NCBI GenBank assembly: GCA_973895155.1
Contig: OZ316896.1
Coordinates: 12,028,001 to 12,092,000 of the forward strand
Direction: 5' to 3'
DNA from: Marsupella aquatica
Taxonomy: Eukaryota; Marchantiophyta
DNA: 64,000 nucleotides
Numbering within the stretch: the stretch's first letter is position 1; each line of letters starts with the position of its first letter. Below the pieces are notes generated by a model. It was not told the origin of the DNA and made no database searches. It worked only from the letters and a program-made list of their open reading frames with translations. Positions 34,652-45,078 of the stretch are shown here, in pieces. Made by a program: the position numbers and the translations under genes.

Positions 34652-35104
34652 CTCTCAGCTCAGCTCCTCTCCTGACAAAAACCTTGGTTTCCAACATGTG
34701 TTTGATCAAACAATATCGCTCGGTTCAGCTCAGCTCTTGACAAAAACCTTGGTTTCCAAGATGTGTTTGATCAAACAATATCGCTCAGCTCAGCTCAGCT
34801 CAGCTCAGCTCTTGACAAAAACCTTGGTTTCCAACATGGGTTTGATCAAACAATATCGTTCAACTCAGCTCAGCTCTTGACAAAAGCCTTGGTTTCCAAC
34901 ATGTGTTTGATCAAACAATATCGCTCAACTCAGCTCAGCTCTTGACAAAAACCTTGATGTGTTTGATCAAACAATATCGTTCAACTCAGCTCAGCTCTTG
35001 ACAAAAACCTTGGTTTCCAAGATGTGTTTGATCAAGCAATATCGCTCAACTCTTTACAAAAACTTTGGTTTCTAACATGGGTTTGATAAAACAATATCAT
35101 TACA
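34652..35104 (+). repeat. ~65-bp tandem repeat with a perfect 12-bp palindrome per unit
   Basis: About seven units anchored on GACAAAAACCTTGGTTTCCA begin near 34674, 34739, 34814, 34879, 34944, 35000 and 35053. Nearly every unit carries GTTTGATCAAAC followed by AATATCG. Length differences come mainly from CTCAG run-length changes. Frames through it have no coding meaning. Confidence 0.9.
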
Positions 35105-36413
35105 GGAGGGGAATGTGCAGGGTAACCCAAAGCCTGGAGGGGGTTGTCTAGGGTTGTCTAACCATATATTGTTGATCTAAAGCTACTCTTCGCAATCTAT
35201 GATCTGAACTCTGGGGCATAACTGAAGTTGGGGGTGTGAGGGGGAAATGGGATTGGGGACAGGGTGGGACTGGGTGAGGCTAAGTCTCTGAATTGGTGCA
35301 GGAGGCTTGAATGTACTCACCTCTATTTACATCCAAAGAAACAGCAGTAAGGCTAGTGGGCTCTAATCCCCAAGGGGTGCTGAGGACAAAGGGTTTACAA
35401 CTATGCACCCCCCCCCCCCTCCCCCCCCCTCACAGCCAATGGGTTGCATTAGAAAGAGCAGCCTGGATAGACACAAATATTTGCAAAGATGCTGGGATGG
35501 ACTCACAGAATCCTGATAAACACAAACAGAGCATTATACTGCCCATAACACTATTATTGTCAAAGTTCTTTGCTTGTATTTTTTGAACTGTGGTGCAAGT
35601 GTGTCGCTCTCCAGAACCTACCTTTGTGTATGTGGGAGTTCTTTGAGGAATGTTATTTAGTCCCTATACTGTCTTAGTTTATAGGTTATTGGTTATCAAA
35701 ATAGAAGTAAGAAGGTGAGAATGTTATAGAGAGATCCTTTTTGAAACTTGGGGACAATGACTTTGAATTGGACCCAAATTAGACTTTGGTTGTGAAGAGT
35801 TGGACCTTGACAAATATTAGCTCAATCATGGGTCATTGAGCTTGAACAAAAATAAATTTAGTTTATGGGGTTTACGTGAAGGTCTTTAATCTAATTTTAG
35901 ATAGGTAAAGGTAAAAATAATAATTTATCTGGTCAATGACGAAAGGCTTAAGGAAACTTGAGGGTGGCCATCTTAGTGCTATTCCCTAAAGCTAAATGGT
36001 CCAAAGTCTATGTCAATATCTTTGAAGGAGCTAGCGTACCTTGAAAAGATGTCTAACATTTAAGTAAAACCTTTTGAGGAATGTCCAGCTTAGGTGCCCC
36101 CCTTCCTGGTCATAAAAGGCAAACATATGCGTGTTCCTATCCAGTGTGTAGTGATGCTCTTGTTTAGACAATAAATCTTAGAATCACCTCAATTGGGTGT
36201 TGAGGTCTTCTTGGTTTAGTTTGGTGTCTCTTCAGCCGCGGCGGGGAATTTCTTTGTTAGGGACAGCTCCTTAGTGCGCGTCTGCCGCAATTATGTAGAG
36301 CCTCAGGTTTTCCCCTAAGACGTTCTGTTCATAAGTGAGGGTTTTCCCAGGTGCGAATGCCTTACCCTGGTTGCACGAGGTAGGGGTTTGGGGTTTGTTA
36401 CACTCTGCTAACC

Positions 36414-36415
<2 letters not shown>
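35105..36415. other. Intergenic DNA with an interrupted C-run
   Basis: No gene recognised. 35408-35429 is two nine-or-more C runs split by a T. The rest is AT-rich and without evident repeats. Confidence 0.5.

Positions 36416-36495
<80 letters not shown>
36416..36495 (+). repeat. C30 homopolymer followed by (AC)n microsatellite
   Basis: Thirty C residues (36416-36445) are followed by about 24 AC units. Such runs are mutable and their assembled length may be wrong. Confidence 0.95.
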
Positions 36496-36496
<1 letters not shown>

Positions 36497-37443
36497 CAGC
36501 AAAATCTCTTAGGATCTTCAATACAGATCTCTTTCCAGATAAATTTTTGCATCATATACTCTATTATCAGTGAAACCCAAACTCACACAACCAGGGTCAA
36601 GATTTCAAACTCACAAAAACCAGTCAAATTCACCTATATCTTCACCCAGATAGAAATCCCATGAGTCCAATTTGGGAACTAGTCAAGCCTTTTATATCAG
36701 CGTGCAAAAGGACAAGAAGGCCTAACCAGTAGACAGGATCCCAATGGCAAAGCAACACAATAAAGGGAGGGAAAAGGAAGGAGAAAAGGCCCCTAGAAGA
36801 CCAAAAAGGTCCAACAAGTCAAGGAGTCTCCCACAACCAAAGGCTTTCTGAGAATACATCCTTTTCAACAAGTCTTGAACCATTCATTCCTTAAATAAAG
36901 GCTTTCTAGAATACGTCATTTTCAAAAAATAAGAATGGAAAATGTATGTCAGTTTCAATCATGTGCACATCATTGCCTGGCCTGCAGAAGATGCTGTTCA
37001 CAATTGATTTTGTTTAAAAAAAATTAAAGTTGTCATAAAACATTCAAAAAAGCATAGACCAATGTGAATGGGTACTTTTTAGCTTGAAGTTGTATGTAAC
37101 AGATATTGGCCAATAGAAGCTTTGAATTGAAGTCTACAGTACGTAGCTTCCTATCAAGTAAGCTTTCAAATAGAAAATAAGCTTTCTCAAATTCATCAAG
37201 ACCTTTTAGTCCAGGTTTATGTTGGCACTTTTTAGTAAATTTGTCCTTCTCCTAAAACCAATTACCTGTAATTTCATGGGGGTAAACCGCCTTTGACACT
37301 GAACAACTGGTCTGGTTTGCAGGCAGGGAAATTCTCTGATTTATAAATTTTGTCTATAATTCTTGCAATTATTAGAAGCGCCAACTGGCTCGCATGGTTC
37401 TCATTTTATATATAATTTTTACAGCATATGTAATTCTCATTCA
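36496..37443. other. Intergenic DNA, nothing recognised
   Basis: No gene or strong repeat seen. Short CTTTCTGAGAATAC-type words recur near 36845 and 36905. Confidence 0.4.
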
Positions 37444-38032
37444 ATTACAATTGGCTGTGGCATGTAGCAGATGGAACTCACCCAAGTCGGTTTGGAACAG
37501 AACCCGTGTTACACCCAGAAATACAGTCTGTCTGCCAAGATGACAAGAGCTAAGGAGAATCCTTGGTTCATACTTCTTATATAATTCTTACAACTATTAC
37601 AAGTGCCTGTGGAGCATAACACATGAAAAGTACCCAAGACTATTCGGAGCAGAATCCATGTTACATGCAGGGATTGTCTGGCCGGGGAGTGTAATTGAGA
37701 CCTACTGGTCACAAGTTGCTCCGCCAAGGAAAATATATTTCTAATATAATTCTTAGAACTATTACAAGTGCCTGTGGCGCATACACATGGAAACTACTCA
37801 AGACGGTTTGGAGCAGAATCCATGTCTGGCCCGGGAGTAAACTTGAGACCTACTGGTCACAAGTTGCTGAGCTAACCAGCACGCCTAAGCAGGTGGTTGC
37901 TGTTAGCTATTCGCATCTTTGCACTGCCCATGACCTCGACTAATGTTCCATGAAGCAAGCTGTGTGGGTGTGAGAATTTCCCGTTACTCCATTCATTCCA
38001 CCCCATTCTTTCACGTATAACTCTAATGTGGT

Positions 38033-38063
<31 letters not shown>

Positions 38064-38470
38064 GGATGCACTCTGCCCATTTATCTCTACTCAGAAGATG
38101 AATTTGTAGAAAAAAAATTCAGCAGTGATGACCTTTCATTCACCCCATTCTTTATGGTATAACTCTAATGTGTAAATTGAGTTTTATTAATTAGTTGTTG
38201 GAGGAGGCTGGCAATTGCACTTTTTCTCATTCGTCTTATACTCTAGGTTGGCTTACTCAGGTGGTTGTATCAGCTATTTGCATGGCTTAGTCAGGTGGTT
38301 GTTATCAGCTATATGCATCTTCGCACTGCCCTTGACCTCAACCAGAGTTTCATGAATCAAAGTGTGTCTGTGCAAGAATTTCTGGCTACTCATTTTTCAG
38401 CAGTGATGGCCATTCATTTCACCCCATTGGAAATTTAATTTTATTGGTTTTTTTGTTGGAGGGGGGTTGT
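37444..38470 (+). repeat. Imperfect segmental tandem duplications
   Basis: Blocks with ATTACAAGTGCCTGTGG, GGAGCAGAATCCATGT and GAGACCTACTGGTCACAAGT recur about 165 bp apart (37581 and 37746), with an older third version near 37444. Downstream, CATTCATT.CACCCCATT, TATAACTCTAATGTG and CAGGTGGTTG..ATCAGCTAT recur between 37900 and 38470. The interval includes a (TG)n run and a 19-G run (38031-38065). Confidence 0.75.
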
Positions 38471-40200
38471 AAATTACATATTTTTCTGATTCATCTTCTA
38501 CTCCAGGTTGGAAGTTCAATGCAGTTGGGAATCTATTCGATACAGTAGTCAGGGGAGCATAATGGATGGACTGGAAGACACGTAAAGTCGACTTTCTAGG
38601 GGAAGATAATTTACTGGAAGAATGACGGGATGGAATGGATTTTAATGACTCCAGGGATTGCCAAACCAGGTCAAAGGCCAGAGAGAAAATGGGGGATGAG
38701 TGGTAGACCTCAAGGCTCTCTGGCAGATTGTTTTTCTCCGTCTATCATGTCTTCTTAAAGAATGTCTGCAGGGCTGTTTTATGGTTTATTTTAAATCCTG
38801 GCCTTTGAGTCATCACATAGTGTTGATCAGTGGAACACTGCATCCTGTCTCCAACCGATAATAAAGTAGCAATTCATGTGCACTTCATCATGGCAGTCCT
38901 TTTCCCCACACTCTCCTCTCTGAGAACATGGATTTACTTCCTCTTGGGCATATCACACCCGCATAATTTTTTAAGGTACTTCTCTTTTTTGCCCAGGTGG
39001 CTAAAAGTACCTTGGGTGAAGAAGATGATGTTAATAATCTACAGTAATTCTTCTAGATTAATTTCTGACTGTTAGATATCCCAAGATTGAAAGATAGCTG
39101 TCAGATTCTGGCTAATGGGGTCTGTGGCTAGCCAGGTGAGAGACTGACTAATTTTGCCAAAAGTGGCTAAGCTTTTCACTGAGGTAGAATTTAGTGAAAT
39201 TTGCCACTAAAGCAAACGATGGTAACACCATAACATTAGATGAAATAAACTCTCCCCCAAATAAAAATAAATATTGATGATTTTCCAAACTAATGAGATA
39301 AGTTTGACAATAATGCATAAAACAATTCAAGAACAAGGGGAAATGCCTGGTAAGAAGTTTCGTTGCCTACCTCCTTTCAACCAGCACCCACTACAGGTCT
39401 AGTAGTGCCATCCAAAATCTGACACTTCTCTATTGTAAACATGGGGGTGCGAGAGTACTACCTAAGAAATGTGTTCCACTTCTTACAGTAAGAGTGACTG
39501 TCACCCCATGAGTTATCAGTTGTCCATATCAGGGTATCACTCACTCTGATCAGTCATTTGCATCTTCCTACTTAGTGAGACCACGAAGCTGAAAGTTAAT
39601 AGCAAAGGTTAGTTGAGTGGATCTTCCCCAGTCAAATTTCATTTGGAGAGGGTGCCAAGTGACTCTAAGGGGTCAGCTTGCACCCTATATTTTATTTTCT
39701 TGGAAGGAGTACTTTACTTAGAAGGCAAGTAAAACCCAGTAAAAAAGGGAGTAAAATGGCCAGACGTCACCCAAAGCCCAGACACATCCAGACATGGGGA
39801 CAGGGCCCGGTGACAGGGGCAAAAGCAGTAACAAGAGCAAAAAGGCAACCAGAGGATCACCGACCCAGAATCAACTAAAACACAATCAAAGCAAATGAGA
39901 GGGCTGACTCAGCCCAACAAAAACTGCGAGAGTACCAGCAATGGCAAAGTACTGAACAGCTGAACAAGGGGCAAAAATCCATACAGATTAAACATTTGCA
40001 AAAGCAAAAATCAGCAGCTAAAACTATAATACCTGACAAACACAAAAAATTAATGTGAAGCCAGGTGAAAACAAACAAAGAACCTCAAGGTGGGTCAAAA
40101 ATCCACTGAACTTGTAATCAACAATAGAGATTATGTCAGAGATCCGTTAAAGACCACCTTCGCAGCCAAAGTCTCATTTCCTTCTACAAATCACGAGTTT
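38471..40200. other. Intergenic DNA with one dispersed repeat copy
   Basis: No gene recognised. 39040-39215 is the second copy of dispersed family R2 (see 2700-2912). Confidence 0.5.
39040..39215 (+). repeat. Diverged dispersed repeat, copy 2 (family R2)
   Basis: It matches 2700-2912 in order and orientation, through AGATTCTGGCTAATGGGG, GCCAAAAGTGGC and GAGGTAGAATTT. No terminal structure was identified. Confidence 0.45.
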
Positions 40201-40310
40201 CGCATTAAACGGTGTCGCGTTGCGCCTCCTCCGTTAGCTGGTAGCTGCCGGTAGCCGGTAGTTGCCTGCAGACTCAAAACAAATACGTAAAGAATGCGTT
40301 TCTGTGCATC

Positions 40311-40522
40311 GGCAGTGAGTGGGCTACCCGTTAACTCAGAAGAGTGGGAACTCTAAGGTGTTGAGTTCGAATCTCACTGTGAGCTTTTTAACATTCACCC
40401 GCCCCAAAAGTGGGGTTCAGACGCCTCTTATTACATTCATAAGTTGAGTTTGATTCAAAAAGAGCTTACACACATAATCCCCCAAAAGTGGGGTTCAGAC
40501 GCTTCTAGTAACACAAACTCTT
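40311..40522 (+). repeat. tRNA-like (Pol III B-box) SINE-type remnant
   Basis: GAGTTCGAATCTC resembles a tRNA T-arm or Pol III B box, preceded by CTCAGAAGAGTGGGAACTCTAA and followed by a T5 run (40384-40388) that would end Pol III transcription. No full cloverleaf forms: the anticodon stem does not pair. Downstream, CCAAAAGTGGGGTTCAGACG occurs twice about 78 bp apart, and GATTCAAAAAGAG faces CTCTTTTTGATTC. I read it as a decayed tRNA-derived element, not a tRNA gene. Confidence 0.4.
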
Positions 40523-41599
40523 TTTGATTCTGGATGGGAACTGGCTGTTCCAGTTTCCGGTCAATAATCACTACAATCCAACAGAACAGTCTTAAATACT
40601 GAACACGTTACTCGTAGAAGTGAGTGAAGTCTCTACTAAACCAACCAATCAGCTCCTGATGACCCCTGCCAGAAAGCGGAGGACGAGAAGAATCCTAGAA
40701 CCACTCAATTTTCATATGTAAACTGATCTCCAGCCAAATCTTGCTCTTAGTTCTAAGCAATGAGTTCTGCACATTCTCCTTCTCCAAAGTGTAACATGTT
40801 TCCAAACTTTGGCAAATCTTGAGAGGGGTGGCTTGCATCCTTTATGATGTTCAAGGTTGATGAGGCTCCTCAGCTTTACTCATATGGGTGGCTGTTAACT
40901 GATGGGTTACCAATCTTGTGAGAGCTAGTTAGCATCCTCTTGGGCATCCTTGTTACAGACCCTAGTCAAGTGAAGCAAAATGGGATGGAAATGGTGTCTA
41001 TCTTGTTTTTAGTGACCTGGGCTCTCTTTTTTTTCTTAGCTATTAGGGCATGTCAAAGCACAGCTGTAACTCAGTTATGGCTAAGGACATTAAACCCTAT
41101 TATGGCCAGGACAAAATCACTATGAGCTACCAAAATATATATCCCTCAAGATGATAAGTCCAAAAAAATAACACAGTAAAACCTAGTCTCATTTGTAGAT
41201 ACTGCTAGAAAAATTGGGCCAAAAATGACCCAGAATAAGTGGAGAATTCTTAAAAAACATTTCCCTGCGATCTGATTGGTGTCAGGCTTTCTTTAAACTC
41301 AATTTTAAATGGAACTCGGACAGAATTAGATGCAGGCATGGAACCCTTTCTGATCTGTGTCTGGTTCCGAACCGAGCCCCTTTCAGGTCCGGGGCTGGCT
41401 TCAGGTACGGGGACGGTTTAAAGTGCCGCCTACCACCAGCTGCCCATCTATCGCCCACCGGACTGACATAGCCAGGGCACTAGGGCAGGGCAGACCAGGC
41501 CCAGGACTCAGGACTCAGGAACGTGCCCTTCTGCCCAGCTGCCCTTCTGCCCAGGGAAACAAAACAAAATCCCCCCTACCATGTAACGCCTTTCGTTAG
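40523..41599. other. Intergenic DNA, nothing recognised
   Basis: No gene seen. GC rises after 41340 as the sequence approaches the GC-rich array at 41600. Confidence 0.4.
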
Positions 41600-42180
41600 G
41601 TGCCCCCGGGCAGGACGTGGGTACCCAGAGAAGCCATTCCTTTGTTTTTCTCTGTGCCCGCGATCCGTTGATGCCCGCGGGCAGAAGCTGGGTCCCAGAA
41701 AAGATATTAACGGATGTGCCATTCCTTTGTGTTTCTAGGAGCCCGCGCAAACGTCACAAACATAAAGGATCATGCCCGCGGGCAGCAGATGTGTGTCACT
41801 GTGTCAGGGAAGCCGCAACCATATGCAGGGCATGCCCACTCCTTTGTTTATCTCACTGCCCGCGAAAACGTCACAAACATGAAGGAACATGCCATTAGTT
41901 TGTTGCCCGCGGGCAGCAGGTGGGTGCCTGAGAAGCCGCAGACAAAAGTATGCAGGGACATGGCATTCCTTTGTTTTTATCCTTGCCCGAGTCACTGACT
42001 GGCCATGGTTTTTTCCCCGCGGGCAGAAGGTGGGGGAGTCAGGGAACCCAGACATATCAAGGGACGCTTTGTTTTTCTCGGTGCCCGTGCAAACGTTCAC
42101 ATGTAACGCCATTTGTTTGGTGCCCTCGGGCAGGAAGTAGGTGCCCAGAGATGCCGCAGTGAAAAGATGTCCCTCTGGGC
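41600..42180 (+). repeat. GC-rich tandem repeat with GCCCGCGGGC palindrome
   Basis: Six units of 70-131 bp begin at or near GCCCGCGGGCAG: 41602, 41673, 41773, 41904, 42015 and 42122. Shared parts include CAG.AGGTGGGTGCC, GAGAAGCCGCAG, CATTCCTTTGTTTTT and GCCCGCG.AAACGTCACAAACAT. The palindrome varies in units 1, 5 and 6. Frames through the array are by-products. Confidence 0.85.
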
Positions 42181-42857
42181 TAAGGGCGGGAAAAAGGAAC
42201 CGTCACTAACTTAAGAATCTCCGCTAGTATGGCCGGAACCCCAATACTCAGTACTATACAGGAGTACAATCTTCAAATAATGGCCCGGGGACGGACACGC
42301 GGCTAACGTCAGACTCTCCTCTACTATGACCGGACCTGTAGTAGAGTACTGTATACCCATAAATTTTATTTATTGTCCGCGATCGATGAGCATTTTATAG
42401 TCTGGCCACTTAAAACTTCGGAAAGGTACAAAAGAGGCTTTAAGTTTATTCCCTGTTCCTATAGTAGTTCCAGTGGGATTTGAATAATTGATACCTCTGA
42501 ACTGACATCTTTGTCCTCTACTTAACATCGTCCTAATCTGGTTTAGTAATTGGGATTAAAACTATGCCAGATGTTTTGGGAACTGGGAAGGAAATTGAAT
42601 GCCACACAGTAGGCTGCAAACAGAAATTTGGGTTGGTAAAAGCAAAATACAGGGAAAGGAAGACTGAAAAAAATTTGGCTGGGGAAAAATATGAGGGCCA
42701 CCAACAAAAAGTATGAATGAGCAATTAAAAATAATTCCTTGCCATTGAGAATCACAGACCAAGAAAGCTATGTCCTTGAAGCCCAGTTTTTGTTTCTTCC
42801 CTATGAAATTTACGAAATAGTATCATATGTGTGCCCATAATTACTCCAAAATATTTA

Positions 42858-43238
42858 CACTGTTCACCTTAATTAGTGTTATGCAAAAATTAGTGTTAGT
42901 ACAAAATTAGTGTTCCTAACACTAATTTTGGTAAAAATGATTTTGAGTCCAAATAACACTAATTTTTATCGATTTTCAAAATGAATTTTTTTCAGTTTAG
43001 TTTAAATTGCTTGTAAAAAATGGATGATCTCTAGTCCAAAGTAACACTAATTGTTGTGGATTTTTTAAAATAGTTTTTCCTTTGTATTTTGCCACTTTTA
43101 AGACCATAGTAACACTAATTCATGTGCGTGAATATAGTGTTAGCACAAAATTAGTGTGACTAACACTAATTCATGAGTAGACCCTGAAAATGGGTGCTCT
43201 CGAATTAGTGTTAGTCACACTAATTACGGTGAACAGTG
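42858..43238. mobile_element. 381-bp TIR element (MITE-like) with TA target duplication
   Basis: The left end CACTGTTCACCTTAATTAGT and the reverse complement of the right end CACTGTTCACCGTAATTAGT differ at one position in 20, and TIR similarity continues. TA flanks both ends. The interior is filled with TTAGTGTTA and TAACACTAA words in both orientations and has no open frame. Size, TIR, TA target site and lack of coding fit a non-autonomous DNA transposon; the superfamily is not certain. Confidence 0.85.
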
Positions 43239-44924
43239 TAGTATTCAAATGGGCAATATGAGGCACAGTACGGTTGCAAAATGTCTGGATTTAGCCAAAT
43301 TGTGAGCGTTTAGTGGTTGTCAGCCTTCAAAAGTTATTTTTACTTGCTCACATACCATTGCAGATGGCCATTTTACTTGCTCACAGACCTTTAAGAGTCA
43401 AGTTTTCCCAGTTGGCTTTTGCTAGTACTGAGTGTTACTGCATTGTCCCTCTTGTTGCGCCACTGGTTTAACCAAAGTAACTCTGGTTAACTTGGAGAGA
43501 TCTAACAGTTCACATCCTGCCAGTTTTCAGCATAGGACTATCGTCATTATCAACATATTCACCTCAACACCCGTGGTAGAGTCAGGCATTGGGCATACAG
43601 ATTCATGCCTTGTTGAGACCATGAGATTCTCGACCCCCAAAAGGCAATTTTAGAAATTCCTTGTTATCCAATGAAAGAATTAAAAAGTATGGTGTCTGTT
43701 GAGATCTCAAGACTGTACTTTATTATTTATCTTTATGATGGATATAATGGTAGCATCCCGGGTAGCATGGTACCTCTTAGGAATCCTTTCGCCAAGATGT
43801 AAAGGCGTGGGGAGTGTGCAACCTGTGAAAATCAAAGCATTATACTTATCTTCTTAGAGATGCTTAGACTCGTTATAATGCATCAATTCTCGTAATTGAC
43901 GGTTGAGGTACCACAAGAAGGTACCCTTCTTGCTGTATCCAATTGATTCAATTGAATGACTGACGGAGTATTTACTTTATTTTTTAGTTTCCAAGTAAAG
44001 GGGGATGGTACAACGCAGAAATAACTCCTCATATTAAAGGCACAGAGATTCCAACACCAATGCCTCACTATCAAGGGGAGTTATTGTTGTTAACATGTGC
44101 CTAAATAATTGTGAATCGTTGAGTAATCTCATTCTGAAGGGATTTATTGTTGTTAACATGTGCCTAGTTGTGAATGGTTGGCTCCTGCACAAGCCTGTTT
44201 GACTGGAATATTATGGAGTAGGTCATGCAATTGAAGGGAAGGTGATGTCTATGGGAAGGTGCACAGAATCTACATTTTAGCAAACACTCAGCCTAAACTG
44301 GAGTATATTAGAAGCACTTTGGCTTCAACCTCACAAAAATTCAACTCACACCCAGGTAAGGGGAGGAGTTAGTCGAGCAAGGAGGTGGGAGATCAAAATC
44401 ATTGAGCCTCAATATTGGCCCAACTACCTTACAAACGGGCTTACAAACACTGATCTGCCGTTTCCTGTTTTGGTTCAAAATAACCCAACCGTCCAGAAAA
44501 TTATTGAGTGATACTCATCAAAGCATGTCTTCAAGCCAAGGCAGGACGAGCCTCCAACACTATCCTAACAAAAATGCTAGGCATGAGCATGCCCTGACAA
44601 AAAGAACAACCAACAATACATTGGCAAGATTCTAAGTGTTTGCTTTGCAACCTGCTTTGGAGTTAGCTTAGATTAAACCTAATTAAGCTAATGATTTGAT
44701 AGAATTGTTAAGGAAGGAAAGAAAAACTGCCAACACACTAGTACAACAAGAATAAAAGATGGAAAAGTCCAAACAGATGGAAAACTGCCACCTCCACCAG
44801 GTTGAAACTACAAAGACCAGTGTGACTAGGAGTTCATGAAGTCAAAACTCCTTGGAACTGAAGTTATGCGGTGAGCCCCACCACTACTCCAAAAGTGCCT
44901 GTATATGCTAGCAGGGCCTGCATT
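43239..44924. other. Intergenic DNA, short duplications only
   Basis: No gene recognised. TTATTGTTGTTAACATGTGC recurs near 44083 and 44147. 43430-43510 loosely resembles 51270-51350 (shared CCACTGGTT, AGTAACT and GGTTA words). Confidence 0.45.
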
Positions 44925-45078
44925 ACTTAAACCACCACTGGCCATATAAAGCGAGGAATGTCAAAAAAATTCATTCCTCATTCCTCTTCTCTACCGTGAA
45001 ACTTATTTCCACAATTTTGGGAAAAAATACTAAAAATGGTGTAACCACATTTTTGTCTTGGCTAGTGGTGGTTTAAAG
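44925..45078. mobile_element. Short foldback (TIR) element
   Basis: CTTAAACCACCACTGGCCA (from 44926) faces TGGCTAGTGGTGGTTTAAAG (45059-45078). These are near-perfect ~19-bp inverted arms about 115 bp apart. Weaker complementarity (CAGGGCCTGC against GCAGGC-type words) extends outward. There is no coding potential. A MITE or foldback remnant is likely; a target-site duplication was not resolved. Confidence 0.65.

Noticed and set aside
40311-40388. Functional tRNA gene
   Set aside because: Only the T-arm is good; acceptor and anticodon stems do not pair consistently.
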